A stretch of 37,083 nucleotides of DNA from Chlamydiota bacterium (GTDB lineage Bacteria > Chlamydiota > Chlamydiia > Chlamydiales > Rhabdochlamydiaceae), in assembly GCA_026398435.1 (NCBI GenBank), contig JAPLSW010000075.1, positions 13,255 to 50,337 of the forward strand. Reading direction: 5' to 3'. Positions 30,277-37,083 of this stretch are shown piece by piece. The notes under the pieces were generated by a model. It had not been told where the DNA came from and ran no database searches. It saw only the letters and a program-made list of their open reading frames with translations. Positions within the stretch are counted from its first letter, which is position 1. Each line of letters opens with the position of its first letter. Made by a program: the position numbers and the translations under genes.

Positions 30277-31362
30277 CTAGAAGTCGAATCTAAACCCTAG
30301 AGTTACACCCATGAGAGAAAGATCCCCATTACTCGAACTAAGTCTTCCAGGATTGCTACTGATGAAATTCATAAACTGGGTCTGGTCGAAGAGGTAGTTA
30401 AACTCGTAGCCGAGTTTAACACCCAGATGGTATTTTTTATGGCTAAAGAACTGATCATACTGAAAGCCTAGAGCCAGATCAAACATCGTAACTACGTTCG
30501 TTGGATGATAACTTAAGTTTACATAGGTAGTGCCGGCATTTTTAAGCTGATCTGTTTGGTGCACCGCAAAAAAGCCAGAAAGAAGGCTGAAAGCCCCATC
30601 TCCAAAAATGCTAAATCCAGGACAGAGGCCCCAAACCGAGTCCATACCAACCCTTCCACCAATACCGAAAAAGTTGTTGGTCATGCTTACATCATCTCTG
30701 TCTCCAGAAGGGACAGCTGTTCCCCCACTATATTGAATTTTGTATTTTTGGAAGATCCAAGCCGATCTCACTCCCATATGAGGACGGATGCTCAGCCACT
30801 TAGATACCCCTATTGCCCTACCTAACTCGAGATCTCCGAGTTGGAGATGTAGTCTCCAGTTTGCGGTAGCCTTAGTGACATAATCTGACCCAGTAGCAGC
30901 ATATTCCCAACTAGGAAATAGAGCTCCACCCTCAGGGGCATACTCCTGCGTATGAGATTGTGTTTGGAATTGTGTGTAGCTTGCAGAAACATCCCAATTA
31001 TCATGGGGCATGTTATATCCAAGCCCCACACGAAAGCCAAAGTCCCAGTTGAATTTTGGATCTTTTGTCTTTCCTCTTTGGATTGAGGTTTTACTTGCAC
31101 TCTTCACAGCAAAGCTTAAATCGTCCTGCTGAGCTTTCCAGAGAAGGATCTCCCCTGTAGCAAATAACCTGTTTGAATCCTTAAGTTGAGAAGCCATAAA
31201 TACTTTAGTCATTTTCTCATTATGAAGGGCCGGTCCCTCATTTTGGGCGATTTCTGAAGAGTCTTTTGTAGAGGAAGTCGGATCATCCGCAAATACTAAA
31301 AGAGGACACATAAAAAAAGCAGTGAGGAGAGATTTACCGGATATTGAAATGATTCTATTCAT
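30277..31362 (-). CDS. Legionella-type MOMP-like outer membrane beta-barrel
   Basis: 361 aa from the ATG at 31362, which has GAAGG seven bases upstream; an ATG five codons earlier is part of that region. A Sec signal peptide is clear (basic start MNRIISISGK, hydrophobic LLTAFFMCPLLVF, cleavage after FA-D). The mature part alternates aromatic beta strands, with EILLWKAQQDDLSFAV and NWDFGFRVGLGYNMPHDNWD matching the Legionella_OMP/Lpg1974 porin family that is expanded in chlamydia-like bacteria. It ends in a beta-barrel signal (GVTLGFRFDF, terminal Phe). Few cysteines, so it is not a Chlamydia-type disulfide-linked MOMP. It is probably a porin in the outer membrane. A good promoter lies at 31400-31429. 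Confidence 0.85.
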   Translation of the reverse strand: MNRIISISGKSLLTAFFMCPLLVFADDPTSSTKDSSEIAQNEGPALHNEKMTKVFMASQLKDSNRLFATGEILLWKAQQDDLSFAVKSASKTSIQRGKTKDPKFNWDFGFRVGLGYNMPHDNWDVSASYTQFQTQSHTQEYAPEGGALFPSWEYAATGSDYVTKATANWRLHLQLGDLELGRAIGVSKWLSIRPHMGVRSAWIFQKYKIQYSGGTAVPSGDRDDVSMTNNFFGIGGRVGMDSVWGLCPGFSIFGDGAFSLLSGFFAVHQTDQLKNAGTTYVNLSYHPTNVVTMFDLALGFQYDQFFSHKKYHLGVKLGYEFNYLFDQTQFMNFISSNPGRLSSSNGDLSLMGVTLGFRFDF

Positions 31363-31399
31363 AATTACGCCTTCCATATTAAATAAACATCGCTACCTA

Positions 31400-31429
31400 T
31401 AAAATATGCTAAAATTAATACCAATGTCA
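31400..31429 (-). promoter_or_regulatory. sigma70-type promoter of the porin gene
   Basis: On the minus strand a perfect TTGACA (31429-31424), an 18-nt spacer, then TATTTT (31405-31400). Predicted start near 31393, leader about 30 nt. The palindrome CAATTAATTG lies directly upstream (31432-31441) and could bind a regulator. Confidence 0.6.
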
Positions 31430-31474
31430 ATACAATTAATTGTAATTAGAATCTAATTTCTTAGTAATTATAAA

Positions 31475-31516
31475 TAAAAAAAGACCTCAACCCATACAAA
31501 ATGTATAAGTTGAGGT
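31475..31516 (-). terminator. mdh-gltA operon terminator
   Basis: On the minus strand CCTCAAC...GTTGAGG closes a longer stem with TTATACA/TGTATGG-like pairing, followed by TCTTTTTTT. It lies about 20 nt after the citrate synthase stop. Confidence 0.8.
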
Positions 31517-31535
31517 GAAAGGCAAAAAAGGAAAT

Positions 31536-32699
31536 TTAAGTGTTTTTTGCTTTGAATAGGTATTTGGGACGGACAATAGGGGTTCCTTTGCCGCCACGAG
31601 CTTCAGTTCTCTCATAAAGGATTTGGATAGCGATGCCGACCGAGCGAGCAAGACCAAATAATACAGTATAATATTCAGGATATCCAAAGCCTGCAGCCGT
31701 AAGTAATGATCCTGATATAGCATCAACATTAGGATAAGGATTGGTGATTTTAGGGTTCTCGGAGAGAACCTTAGATCCCGCCTTTCGCAAAAGAAGAGCG
31801 ATCTTGACTAAGGGGTGACTCGGGTAATGCTTTTGGACGTAATCATATTGGACAGTAGCTCTTGGATCCTCGACTCTAAGCACTGCATGGCCAAAACCGA
31901 ACACGAGCTGTCCTGAATCGAGCCTATGGCGGATGGCATCTTCTATTTGTTTTTCTGTTGCATTCTCACCGACCTCAGTAAGCATACTACGAGTAAATTC
32001 TAAGCAGTCTTGGTTAGCCCGGCCGTGTCTAGGACCGGCCAGCGCGCACATAGCAGAGCAAATACAGCCATACATGTCTTCAAGGCCTGAAGCTACAGCC
32101 TTACCTACAAAGGTGGAAAGATTTCCCCCTCCATGATCGAAATGAAGTATGTTAAATAAACGGAAGGCCCGTATCAACTCCTCTCTATTAGAGTTTGGGA
32201 CATTGAGCATATAGGCGAAGTTTTCCATATAGCCTAAATCTTCTTTAGGAGATGGAGTTGCCCCCCATCCTGCGTGGTAATTAATAACCGTGGCTGTTAA
32301 ATGAGGCAATTTTGCGATGAGGTTAAGACAGTCTTCCTTGTAATCCCCTTTACCCTCAAGCATCCCCGAGATAAGGATTGCTGCAGAAAACAGCTCCATC
32401 GGGTGGCCCTTCCGGGGAAGCTTCTGAATATCCAAAAGTGTTTCAGAGGAAAGCTCAGCCCGTTTTTTAAGATCGTTAAAAAACCCTTCGACCTCTGATT
32501 TAGACCCCTTCTTTCCATAATAAAGAAGGTAGATCACCTCTTCAGGGGAATGATTCGTAAGATCTGACACAGGAATATTTGCATAAAAGAGCCCCTTTTG
32601 AGGATCCACATGGGAAGTTGTGCAATACCCACAAGGAAAGCCTCGAAGGCCTGTCTCTAAATGCTCTTTTTTAATTTCGAATAACACATCGTCTGTCAT
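31536..32699 (-). CDS. gltA: citrate synthase
   Basis: Condenses acetyl-CoA and oxaloacetate to citrate, 387 aa. Signature: GFGHAVLRVEDPRA with catalytic H271; upstream HFDHGGGNLSTFVGKAVASG contains the other conserved histidines, and the C-terminal SVGIAIQILYERTEARGGK region with the substrate-binding Arg residues is present. Length and motifs fit the short eukaryote-like or type I dimeric forms rather than the E. coli hexamer. It follows mdh by 13 nt in one operon, so oxaloacetate supply and use are linked. True Chlamydia lack this enzyme; its presence points to a chlamydia-like species with a fuller TCA cycle. Confidence 0.95.
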   Translation of the reverse strand: MTDDVLFEIKKEHLETGLRGFPCGYCTTSHVDPQKGLFYANIPVSDLTNHSPEEVIYLLYYGKKGSKSEVEGFFNDLKKRAELSSETLLDIQKLPRKGHPMELFSAAILISGMLEGKGDYKEDCLNLIAKLPHLTATVINYHAGWGATPSPKEDLGYMENFAYMLNVPNSNREELIRAFRLFNILHFDHGGGNLSTFVGKAVASGLEDMYGCICSAMCALAGPRHGRANQDCLEFTRSMLTEVGENATEKQIEDAIRHRLDSGQLVFGFGHAVLRVEDPRATVQYDYVQKHYPSHPLVKIALLLRKAGSKVLSENPKITNPYPNVDAISGSLLTAAGFGYPEYYTVLFGLARSVGIAIQILYERTEARGGKGTPIVRPKYLFKAKNT

Positions 32700-32712
32700 A
32701 ACCTTAGATCCT

Positions 32713-33705
32713 TTATTTGAGCAAATTTTCTACAAGAGATCTTTCTTCTAGCAACTCTTTTTCCGTAAGCGCGATCTTCTCTTTTAGGAAGGGATCTATA
32801 TAGAGCCCTGGGATAATTTCTATGTGACCATTACCTTTTGAAATGCAAGGGAAAGAGAAAATAAGCCGCTCGTCAATCCCATAGGGATTGCCCTTAGCAC
32901 TCTTTGCCATAGAAAACCAGGCCCCTTTAGGGGTCGGAATAACAAGTGAGCGCATAGCATCAATGGCTGCATTAGCAGCTGATGCAGCTGATGATTTCCC
33001 TCTAGCAGCAATTACCTCAGCACCCCGTTTCTGAACCTTACTAAAAAATTCCCCTTGGAGCCACTCCTTGTCTTTAATAACTTCAGAGGCAGGCTCTCCT
33101 CTAATCATTGCATGGATAAAATCGGGTACTTGAGTGGCCGAGTGATTCCCCCAAATAGTAACGTTTGAAACCTCAGTTACAGCCACTTCCGCCTTTGCGG
33201 CAAGGAAAGCTGAAGCTCTATTTTGATCGAGCCTTGTCATAGCAAAAAAATGATCGGGATTTAGCCTCTTAGCATAAGAGCTGGCAATAAGACAGTTGGT
33301 GTTACAGGGATTACCCACAACAAGCACCAAACAGTCTTTATCTGCCACAGCATCAAGAGCCTGCCCTTGCCCTATAAAGATTTTCCCGTTATCTGCCAAA
33401 AGGTCCTTCCTTTCCATCCCAGGACCTCGAGGTTTAGATCCAATGAGAAAGGCATAGTGAACCCCTTTAAATACAACAGAAGGGTCAGAGTCTATGACCA
33501 CTTCTTTAAGAAGGGGGAAAGCGCAGTCCTGGAGCTCCATAACAACCCCTTGAAGGGCCGTCATAGCCTCTGGCAAATCTAAAATATGCAAGGCAATCGG
33601 CTGATCGCATCCCAGCACATCCCCGTTTGCAATACGAAATAAGATGCTATAAGCAATTTGCCCAGCCCCTCCAGATACTGCAATTCTCTTTACCGGCTTT
33701 GTCAT
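32713..33705 (-). CDS. mdh: malate dehydrogenase
   Basis: NAD-dependent malate dehydrogenase, 330 aa, of the cytosolic-type (LDH2/MDH2-like) group. The N-terminal nucleotide fold reads [19 protein letters not shown]. Substrate and catalytic residues are in MTRLDQNRA (Arg plus Asp environment) and [13 protein letters not shown] (catalytic His). It makes oxaloacetate, the substrate of the citrate synthase encoded 13 nt downstream. AAGGG precedes the ATG. First gene of the operon. Confidence 0.96.
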   Translation of the reverse strand: MTKPVKRIAVSGGAGQIAYSILFRIANGDVLGCDQPIALHILDLPEAMTALQGVVMELQDCAFPLLKEVVIDSDPSVVFKGVHYAFLIGSKPRGPGMERKDLLADNGKIFIGQGQALDAVADKDCLVLVVGNPCNTNCLIASSYAKRLNPDHFFAMTRLDQNRASAFLAAKAEVAVTEVSNVTIWGNHSATQVPDFIHAMIRGEPASEVIKDKEWLQGEFFSKVQKRGAEVIAARGKSSAASAANAAIDAMRSLVIPTPKGAWFSMAKSAKGNPYGIDERLIFSFPCISKGNGHIEIIPGLYIDPFLKEKIALTEKELLEERSLVENLLK

Positions 33706-33941
33706 CCCTTACCTCGCTCCCTTTCGATCTTTAGTAACTTTAAGTTTTCTATATCAAGGAAGTAAGATTACCTACAATGTTCTTTTTAGCGGTAAAGACC
33801 TATTTTACCTAAGTAACTGGTCAATATATCCCATTTTTCAAAAATTTATAACGCATCTCAAGAAAAATGCCCAATTGACCAAATGCCCTATTCCTTGGTA
33901 TGATACTGCCAATGTAAAAGAAATTATCGAGGATTATTTTT

Positions 33942-34895
33942 ATGACGCTAAGTCTTGTTGTACTAATGTACGCCCTGTGGTCAAGCATATTTTCCCTTGG
34001 CAAGATGGCTCTAGCTTATAGCCCTCCGATATTCCTTACTGGCTTTAGAATGATGCTGGCGGGAGTTTTGATCTCTGCCTATCTCCTTATTGCAAAGCGA
34101 AGCAGCTTTAAACTAGAGAAAAAACAGTACCTATCGATTGCTCTTCTTGCCTTTTTCAGCATCTATCTTACTAACATCCTGGAATTCTGGGGCTTGCAGC
34201 ATTTAACTGCCGCTAAGACTTGCTTTCTCTATAGTTTATCCCCCTTCTTTGCAGCCTTCTTTTCCTATATTCATTTCAAAGAAAAAATGAACGGTCGCAA
34301 GTGGATTGGATTAGCTATCGGATTCGTAGGCTTTGTCCCTGTGTTACTTACGCAAACAGGCTCTGAAGACCTATTTAATGCCTTCAGTTTCCTTTCCTGG
34401 CCGACGCTTGCTATTATGGGAGCCGCTCTCTTCTCAGTATATGGATGGGTACTTCTTAGGATTATAGTAAAGGATACGCAAGTATCTCCCCTTGTAGCCA
34501 ATGCATCTAGTATGATGCTCGGGGGCCTATTTGCTTTGATACACTCTTCATTTGTAGACACTTGGGTACCTATTCCTGTCATGCAGGGACATTTTCCAGA
34601 CGTCCTTAAAGGGGTCCTTGTTATGACCCTAGTATCTAACATCATATGCTATAACCTCTATGGGATGATGTTAAAACGCTATACCGCTACATTCCTGTCC
34701 TTTGTAGGGCTTTTAAGTCCTATTTTTGCCTCCCTTAATGGCTGGATCTTCCTTGGAGAATCCCCTTCTTGGATAATCTTCCTTTCCACAGGAGTCGTAT
34801 CCTTAGGACTTTGGATCGTGTACCAAGCCGAACTCAAGCAAGGGTATATAGTTTCCCCCTCGAAAAAGCCTGAATCTAGCTCCCAAGAAGCTTAA
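33942..34895 (+). CDS. EamA-family (DMT) transporter
   Basis: 317-aa inner-membrane protein with about ten hydrophobic helices in two similar halves, as in drug/metabolite transporters with two EamA domains. Helix-edge motifs typical of the family are seen: PPIFLTGFRMMLAGVL in helix 2, LTAAKTCFLYSLSPFFAAFFSY before the halfway point, and LLSPIFASLNGWIFLGE in the second half. Chlamydial DMT members include an S-adenosylmethionine transporter, but the substrate here cannot be read from sequence. The tail is short and polar. It stands alone, divergent from mdh; CGAGG lies about ten bases before the ATG. Confidence 0.85.
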   Translation: MTLSLVVLMYALWSSIFSLGKMALAYSPPIFLTGFRMMLAGVLISAYLLIAKRSSFKLEKKQYLSIALLAFFSIYLTNILEFWGLQHLTAAKTCFLYSLSPFFAAFFSYIHFKEKMNGRKWIGLAIGFVGFVPVLLTQTGSEDLFNAFSFLSWPTLAIMGAALFSVYGWVLLRIIVKDTQVSPLVANASSMMLGGLFALIHSSFVDTWVPIPVMQGHFPDVLKGVLVMTLVSNIICYNLYGMMLKRYTATFLSFVGLLSPIFASLNGWIFLGESPSWIIFLSTGVVSLGLWIVYQAELKQGYIVSPSKKPESSSQEA

Positions 34896-35081
34896 ATATT
34901 AAGCACTTAAGCTATCCTTCTCCTTCTTAACTTGTTATACTAAAAGTATTTCTTGCTATTTTCTATTTTGTATTCCTCTTACTAGCAATTGCTTATAAAG
35001 ATCTTTTCGATCTTTAATTAAAATTAATACTGGCATGCGATAATTAAGCTAAGAACAAAATACAATTTAAGAGGAAACCAA

Positions 35082-36515
35082 ATGAGCAACAACCAACCAC
35101 AAGTTAATTCTAACCAAAACTTTTCTAATAGCTTATTTCAGTCTTTTTTACACAAAACAACTGAAAAAAACCAAGATAAAGAAGAGCAAGGTCTTCTTAC
35201 ACTTTCTACTGTTCTTTCCTCAATGGAAAGCGCTCTTGCTGGTTCTATGAAAGGTATAACAAGTTCATCAACTGATGTGAATGTTAATTCTTCTGGTATA
35301 ACTGTTGCGTCTACATCAGCTCCTACTATGTCTAAACAATTAGGTATATTTGCGAGCCTTCAAAACCCAGAGTCTTTAGCTTCTATTGCTAAAATCCTTG
35401 GCGCGGCTACAAGCGCTACAAACAAACTTGAAGGTATTGCTGGTAAATCTGCAAGTGATCAATCTAATGACATGAATAAAATAAGTGACTCTCTTAAACT
35501 ATTTGCAAAAAACATGCCAGCTGCTCAACTTTTTGAACTTGAATCTCTTACTAAAGAAATGACACAAACTTTCTTTGGAACATCTTCTGCTAATAAAGGT
35601 TCATTAAACAACATATCTATACAAGATATGGAAAAATCAATGAATAAATTAGTTACTGCTCTTACAAAAGGTAAAGACGGCTCCCCTTCTAACTATGATC
35701 TGATCCAAGCTCTTTCTGCGATGACATCTGATGTTAACGATATGCAAGGTAAAATTGGTCAAATAACTTCTGATGAAGCGAAATCAAATGTTACTGTAAG
35801 TGAAACACTTCTATCAAATGCAAAAGCGGAACAAGTGAAAGTAGAGACAGAAATTGCTGCACAAGAAGCTGCCGCAAAGAAACTAACAAAACATAGCCTT
35901 ATCGCTAAAATTTTAGGCGTTGTTATTTCAGTTATCGTAGCTGCTTGTACATTTGGTGCAGGAGCTCCTGTTATGGCGTTATTAATGGTCGGAATGGTTG
36001 TACTATCTGCATCTGGCGCTCTTACAGATCTTTCTAAAGCAATAGCTTCATCTCTTGTAAGCGATGGAATGTCTCCTCAAGATGCTAAAGCCCTTGCTGA
36101 TGCAATAACTATAGTGATCGTAGTTGCTGCAACAGTTACAACTGGTGCAGGTGCTTCTCAACTCCTAACTAAACCAGCCGCTGAAGTAGCTGCTAAAACA
36201 GTTGCTAAAGAAGCTGCTAAAACAGTTGCTAAAGAAGCTACTGAAACAGCCGCTAAAGACGCTGCTAAAACAGCTGAAAAATCCACATTTCAGAAAGTTC
36301 TAGATATCATCAATCCTATGCGTCATTTTTCTGCAACGACGAACATGACAGTAGCGGCAGCCATTCAGACATCACAGCAAACTGGATTTATTACTGATTC
36401 AGTTACAGCCGGCATGAAAGATAAGGGTGCAACAGATGCTCAAATCGCTGCAGTTGTTAAAAATGTTCAATATGCTATGGAAGCTCTGCTGGTTCAGTTT
36501 CAAGATTTGCATTAA
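35082..36515 (+). CDS. type III secretion translocator, CopB/YopB-like, frameshifted
   Basis: N-terminal 477 aa of a hydrophobic translocator. Ser/Thr/Asn-rich start without Sec signal (residues 1-85), helical part (90-165), a predicted coiled coil before the membrane region (230-270), a large hydrophobic hairpin (274-310) and a second hydrophobic stretch (340-356). An amphipathic repeat region follows (AAKTVAKEAAKTVAKE, 370-395). This is the YopB/IpaB/CopB plan, in which the protein inserts into the host membrane as part of the pore. The frame breaks after M466 and ends with a non-homologous tail (EALLVQFQDLH). No lcrH-type chaperone or copD gene is adjacent, unlike the usual chlamydial order. 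AGAGG lies before the ATG. Confidence 0.75.
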   Translation: MSNNQPQVNSNQNFSNSLFQSFLHKTTEKNQDKEEQGLLTLSTVLSSMESALAGSMKGITSSSTDVNVNSSGITVASTSAPTMSKQLGIFASLQNPESLASIAKILGAATSATNKLEGIAGKSASDQSNDMNKISDSLKLFAKNMPAAQLFELESLTKEMTQTFFGTSSANKGSLNNISIQDMEKSMNKLVTALTKGKDGSPSNYDLIQALSAMTSDVNDMQGKIGQITSDEAKSNVTVSETLLSNAKAEQVKVETEIAAQEAAAKKLTKHSLIAKILGVVISVIVAACTFGAGAPVMALLMVGMVVLSASGALTDLSKAIASSLVSDGMSPQDAKALADAITIVIVVAATVTTGAGASQLLTKPAAEVAAKTVAKEAAKTVAKEATETAAKDAAKTAEKSTFQKVLDIINPMRHFSATTNMTVAAAIQTSQQTGFITDSVTAGMKDKGATDAQIAAVVKNVQYAMEALLVQFQDLH

Positions 36516-36835
36516 ATTCTACAACAGCTGTTAATACAATGAAAGCTCTAGACATCGTAGGCCATATTGTTCTTCCAACAATACAAGGTGGTATGGACTT
36601 TGATACAGCAGCCTTGACTATACAAACAACTAATGCACAACAAGCAGTATCTGATTGTGAAGCAGATATAACGTTACTTGACGCAATACAAGACAGCAAC
36701 AACAAAGTAAGCGATAACAACACGAATGCTGCTGCTAAAACTATGCAAGGTGATAGACAAGTAAACGATGCGACTCAACAGTCAGAGCTTGCTTTCGAAA
36801 CTACAGTAACTCAGATCTTAGCACAAGCTATGTAA
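36479..36835 (+). pseudogene. C-terminal part of the translocator in the -1 frame
   Basis: Directly after codon 466 of the gene above, the -1 frame reads GSSAGSVSRFALNSTTAVNT and continues through MKALDIVGHIVLPTIQGG to QILAQAM. It has the same Ala/Thr/Gln-rich composition and remains open to 36835. Adding one G to the GG at 36479-36480 gives one continuous protein of about 584 aa. No ribosome binding site precedes the ATG at 36539. No slippery heptamer fits, so an indel (real or sequencing) is favoured. Confidence 0.75.
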
Positions 36836-36868
36836 TTCTAAAGTTCTCACTTAAGCAGTTATAATGTT

Positions 36869-36901
36869 AAGAGGCCCTTCAGAAGAAGGGCCTCTTTCTT
36901 T
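36869..36901 (+). terminator. translocator gene terminator
   Basis: Stem AAGAGGCCCTTC/GAAGGGCCTCTT with loop AGAA, then TCTTTG. Located 34 nt after the end of the translocator reading frame. Confidence 0.85.
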
Positions 36902-36930
36902 GCTCTGAACATTAGGGAATACGTCCAGGC

Positions 36931-36970
36931 AAAAAAAATACCCTAGTCACTTATTCAGCGATTAGGGTAG
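36931..36970 (-). terminator. rRNA operon terminator
   Basis: On the minus strand TACCCTAATC...GACTAGGGTA (9 of 10 pairs) is followed by eight T. It lies immediately downstream of the 5S rRNA 3' end. Confidence 0.85.
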
Positions 36971-36980
36971 GAATAAAAAC

Positions 36981-37083
36981 CTTGGCAGCGACCTACTCTT
37001 CCATACTCTTGTGTACAGTACCATCGGCGATGAGAGGCTTGACTTCTGAGTTCGGGATGGGATCAGGTATTTCCCTCTCTCAA
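36981..37083 (-). rRNA. rrf: 5S ribosomal RNA, 3' part
   Basis: The reverse strand carries CCCATCCCGAACTCAGAAGT and the CGCCGATGGTACTG segment of bacterial 5S rRNA, ending in the closing helix AGGTCGCTGCCAAG. About 103 nt are in the window; the first bases lie beyond 37083. Convergent with the translocator gene. The 23S and 16S genes are expected further on. Confidence 0.95.

Noticed and set aside
30277..31362. Chlamydia-type ompA (MOMP)
   Set aside because: Lacks the cysteine content and motifs of Chlamydia MOMP; matches the Legionella-type porin family instead.
33706..33941. Possible tRNA or small RNA between mdh and the EamA gene
   Set aside because: No cloverleaf, TTCGA loop or terminator could be found.
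34271..34645. 124-codon ORF on the - strand opposite the EamA gene
   Set aside because: Shadow of the transporter gene, without ribosome binding site or recognisable domain.
36465..36485. Programmed -1 frameshift in the translocator gene
   Set aside because: No X XXY YYZ heptamer at the junction; the nearby AAAAA would read a stop or give a poor protein join. A one-base deletion explains it better.

Overview
The window looks like the chromosome of a chlamydia-like (Parachlamydiales-type, amoeba- or arthropod-associated) bacterium. The evidence is a YopB/CopB-like type III translocator, a Legionella-type beta-barrel outer membrane protein, an hflX-phnP gene pair as in Chlamydia, glycogen branching enzyme, and a citrate synthase gene that true Chlamydia lacks. 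The family within the order cannot be fixed from sequence alone. Coding density is high, with short operons and many 4-nt stop/start overlaps. Genus-level statements are inference.

Layout. 1-2.4 kb (+): end of an LptF/LptG permease, a PAP2 phosphatase and an unknown 164-aa protein. 2.4-6.4 kb (-): a 1321-aa protein with two GH18 (chitinase-type) domains. 6.7-8.3 kb (+): an M32 carboxypeptidase. 8.3-9.2 kb (-): rplM-rpsI. 9.4-11.1 kb: an orphan HipB-HipS fusion whose 5' end is cut off by an IS30-family element, followed by a repeat-rich gap. 11.5-12.9 kb (+): miaB. 13-14 kb (+): an unknown gene with a promoter almost on its start codon. 14-18 kb (-): glgB-ligA, with ligA interrupted before its BRCT domain. 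18.2-19.4 kb (+): a DUF4143-type ATPase. 19.4-25.9 kb (-): two compact gene strings, mtaB plus a glycosidase-like remnant, and a membrane protein, FAD oxidoreductase, PhnP-like hydrolase and HflX. 26-28.8 kb (-): two unknown proteins with Ser/Pro-rich N-termini, one carrying an HExxH metalloprotease motif. 28.9-30.3 kb (-): a second DUF4143-type ATPase with three inverted-repeat pairs directly upstream. 30.3-33.7 kb (-): outer membrane protein, then mdh-gltA. 33.9-34.9 kb (+): an EamA transporter. 35-36.8 kb (+): a translocator gene split by a frameshift. 36.98 kb to the end (-): 3' end of a 5S rRNA gene, so an rRNA operon continues beyond the window.

How the genes fit together. Housekeeping functions (ribosomal proteins, tRNA methylthiolation, ligase, glycogen branching, TCA entry) are mixed with host-interaction candidates (GH18 protein, HExxH protein, translocator, porin). 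Accessory DNA (IS30, toxin-antitoxin remnant, two ATPases with their own palindromes) sits between them. Four genes show reading-frame damage: hipBS, ligA, the 331-aa protein at 27.8 kb and the translocator. Either the genome is accumulating disrupted genes or the assembly contains indels; raw reads would decide.

The best candidate for an undescribed system is the pairing of DUF4143/PD-(D/E)XK-type ATPases with gene-specific palindromes at their 5' ends. The next best are the two-domain GH18 protein without a Sec signal and the HExxH protein.
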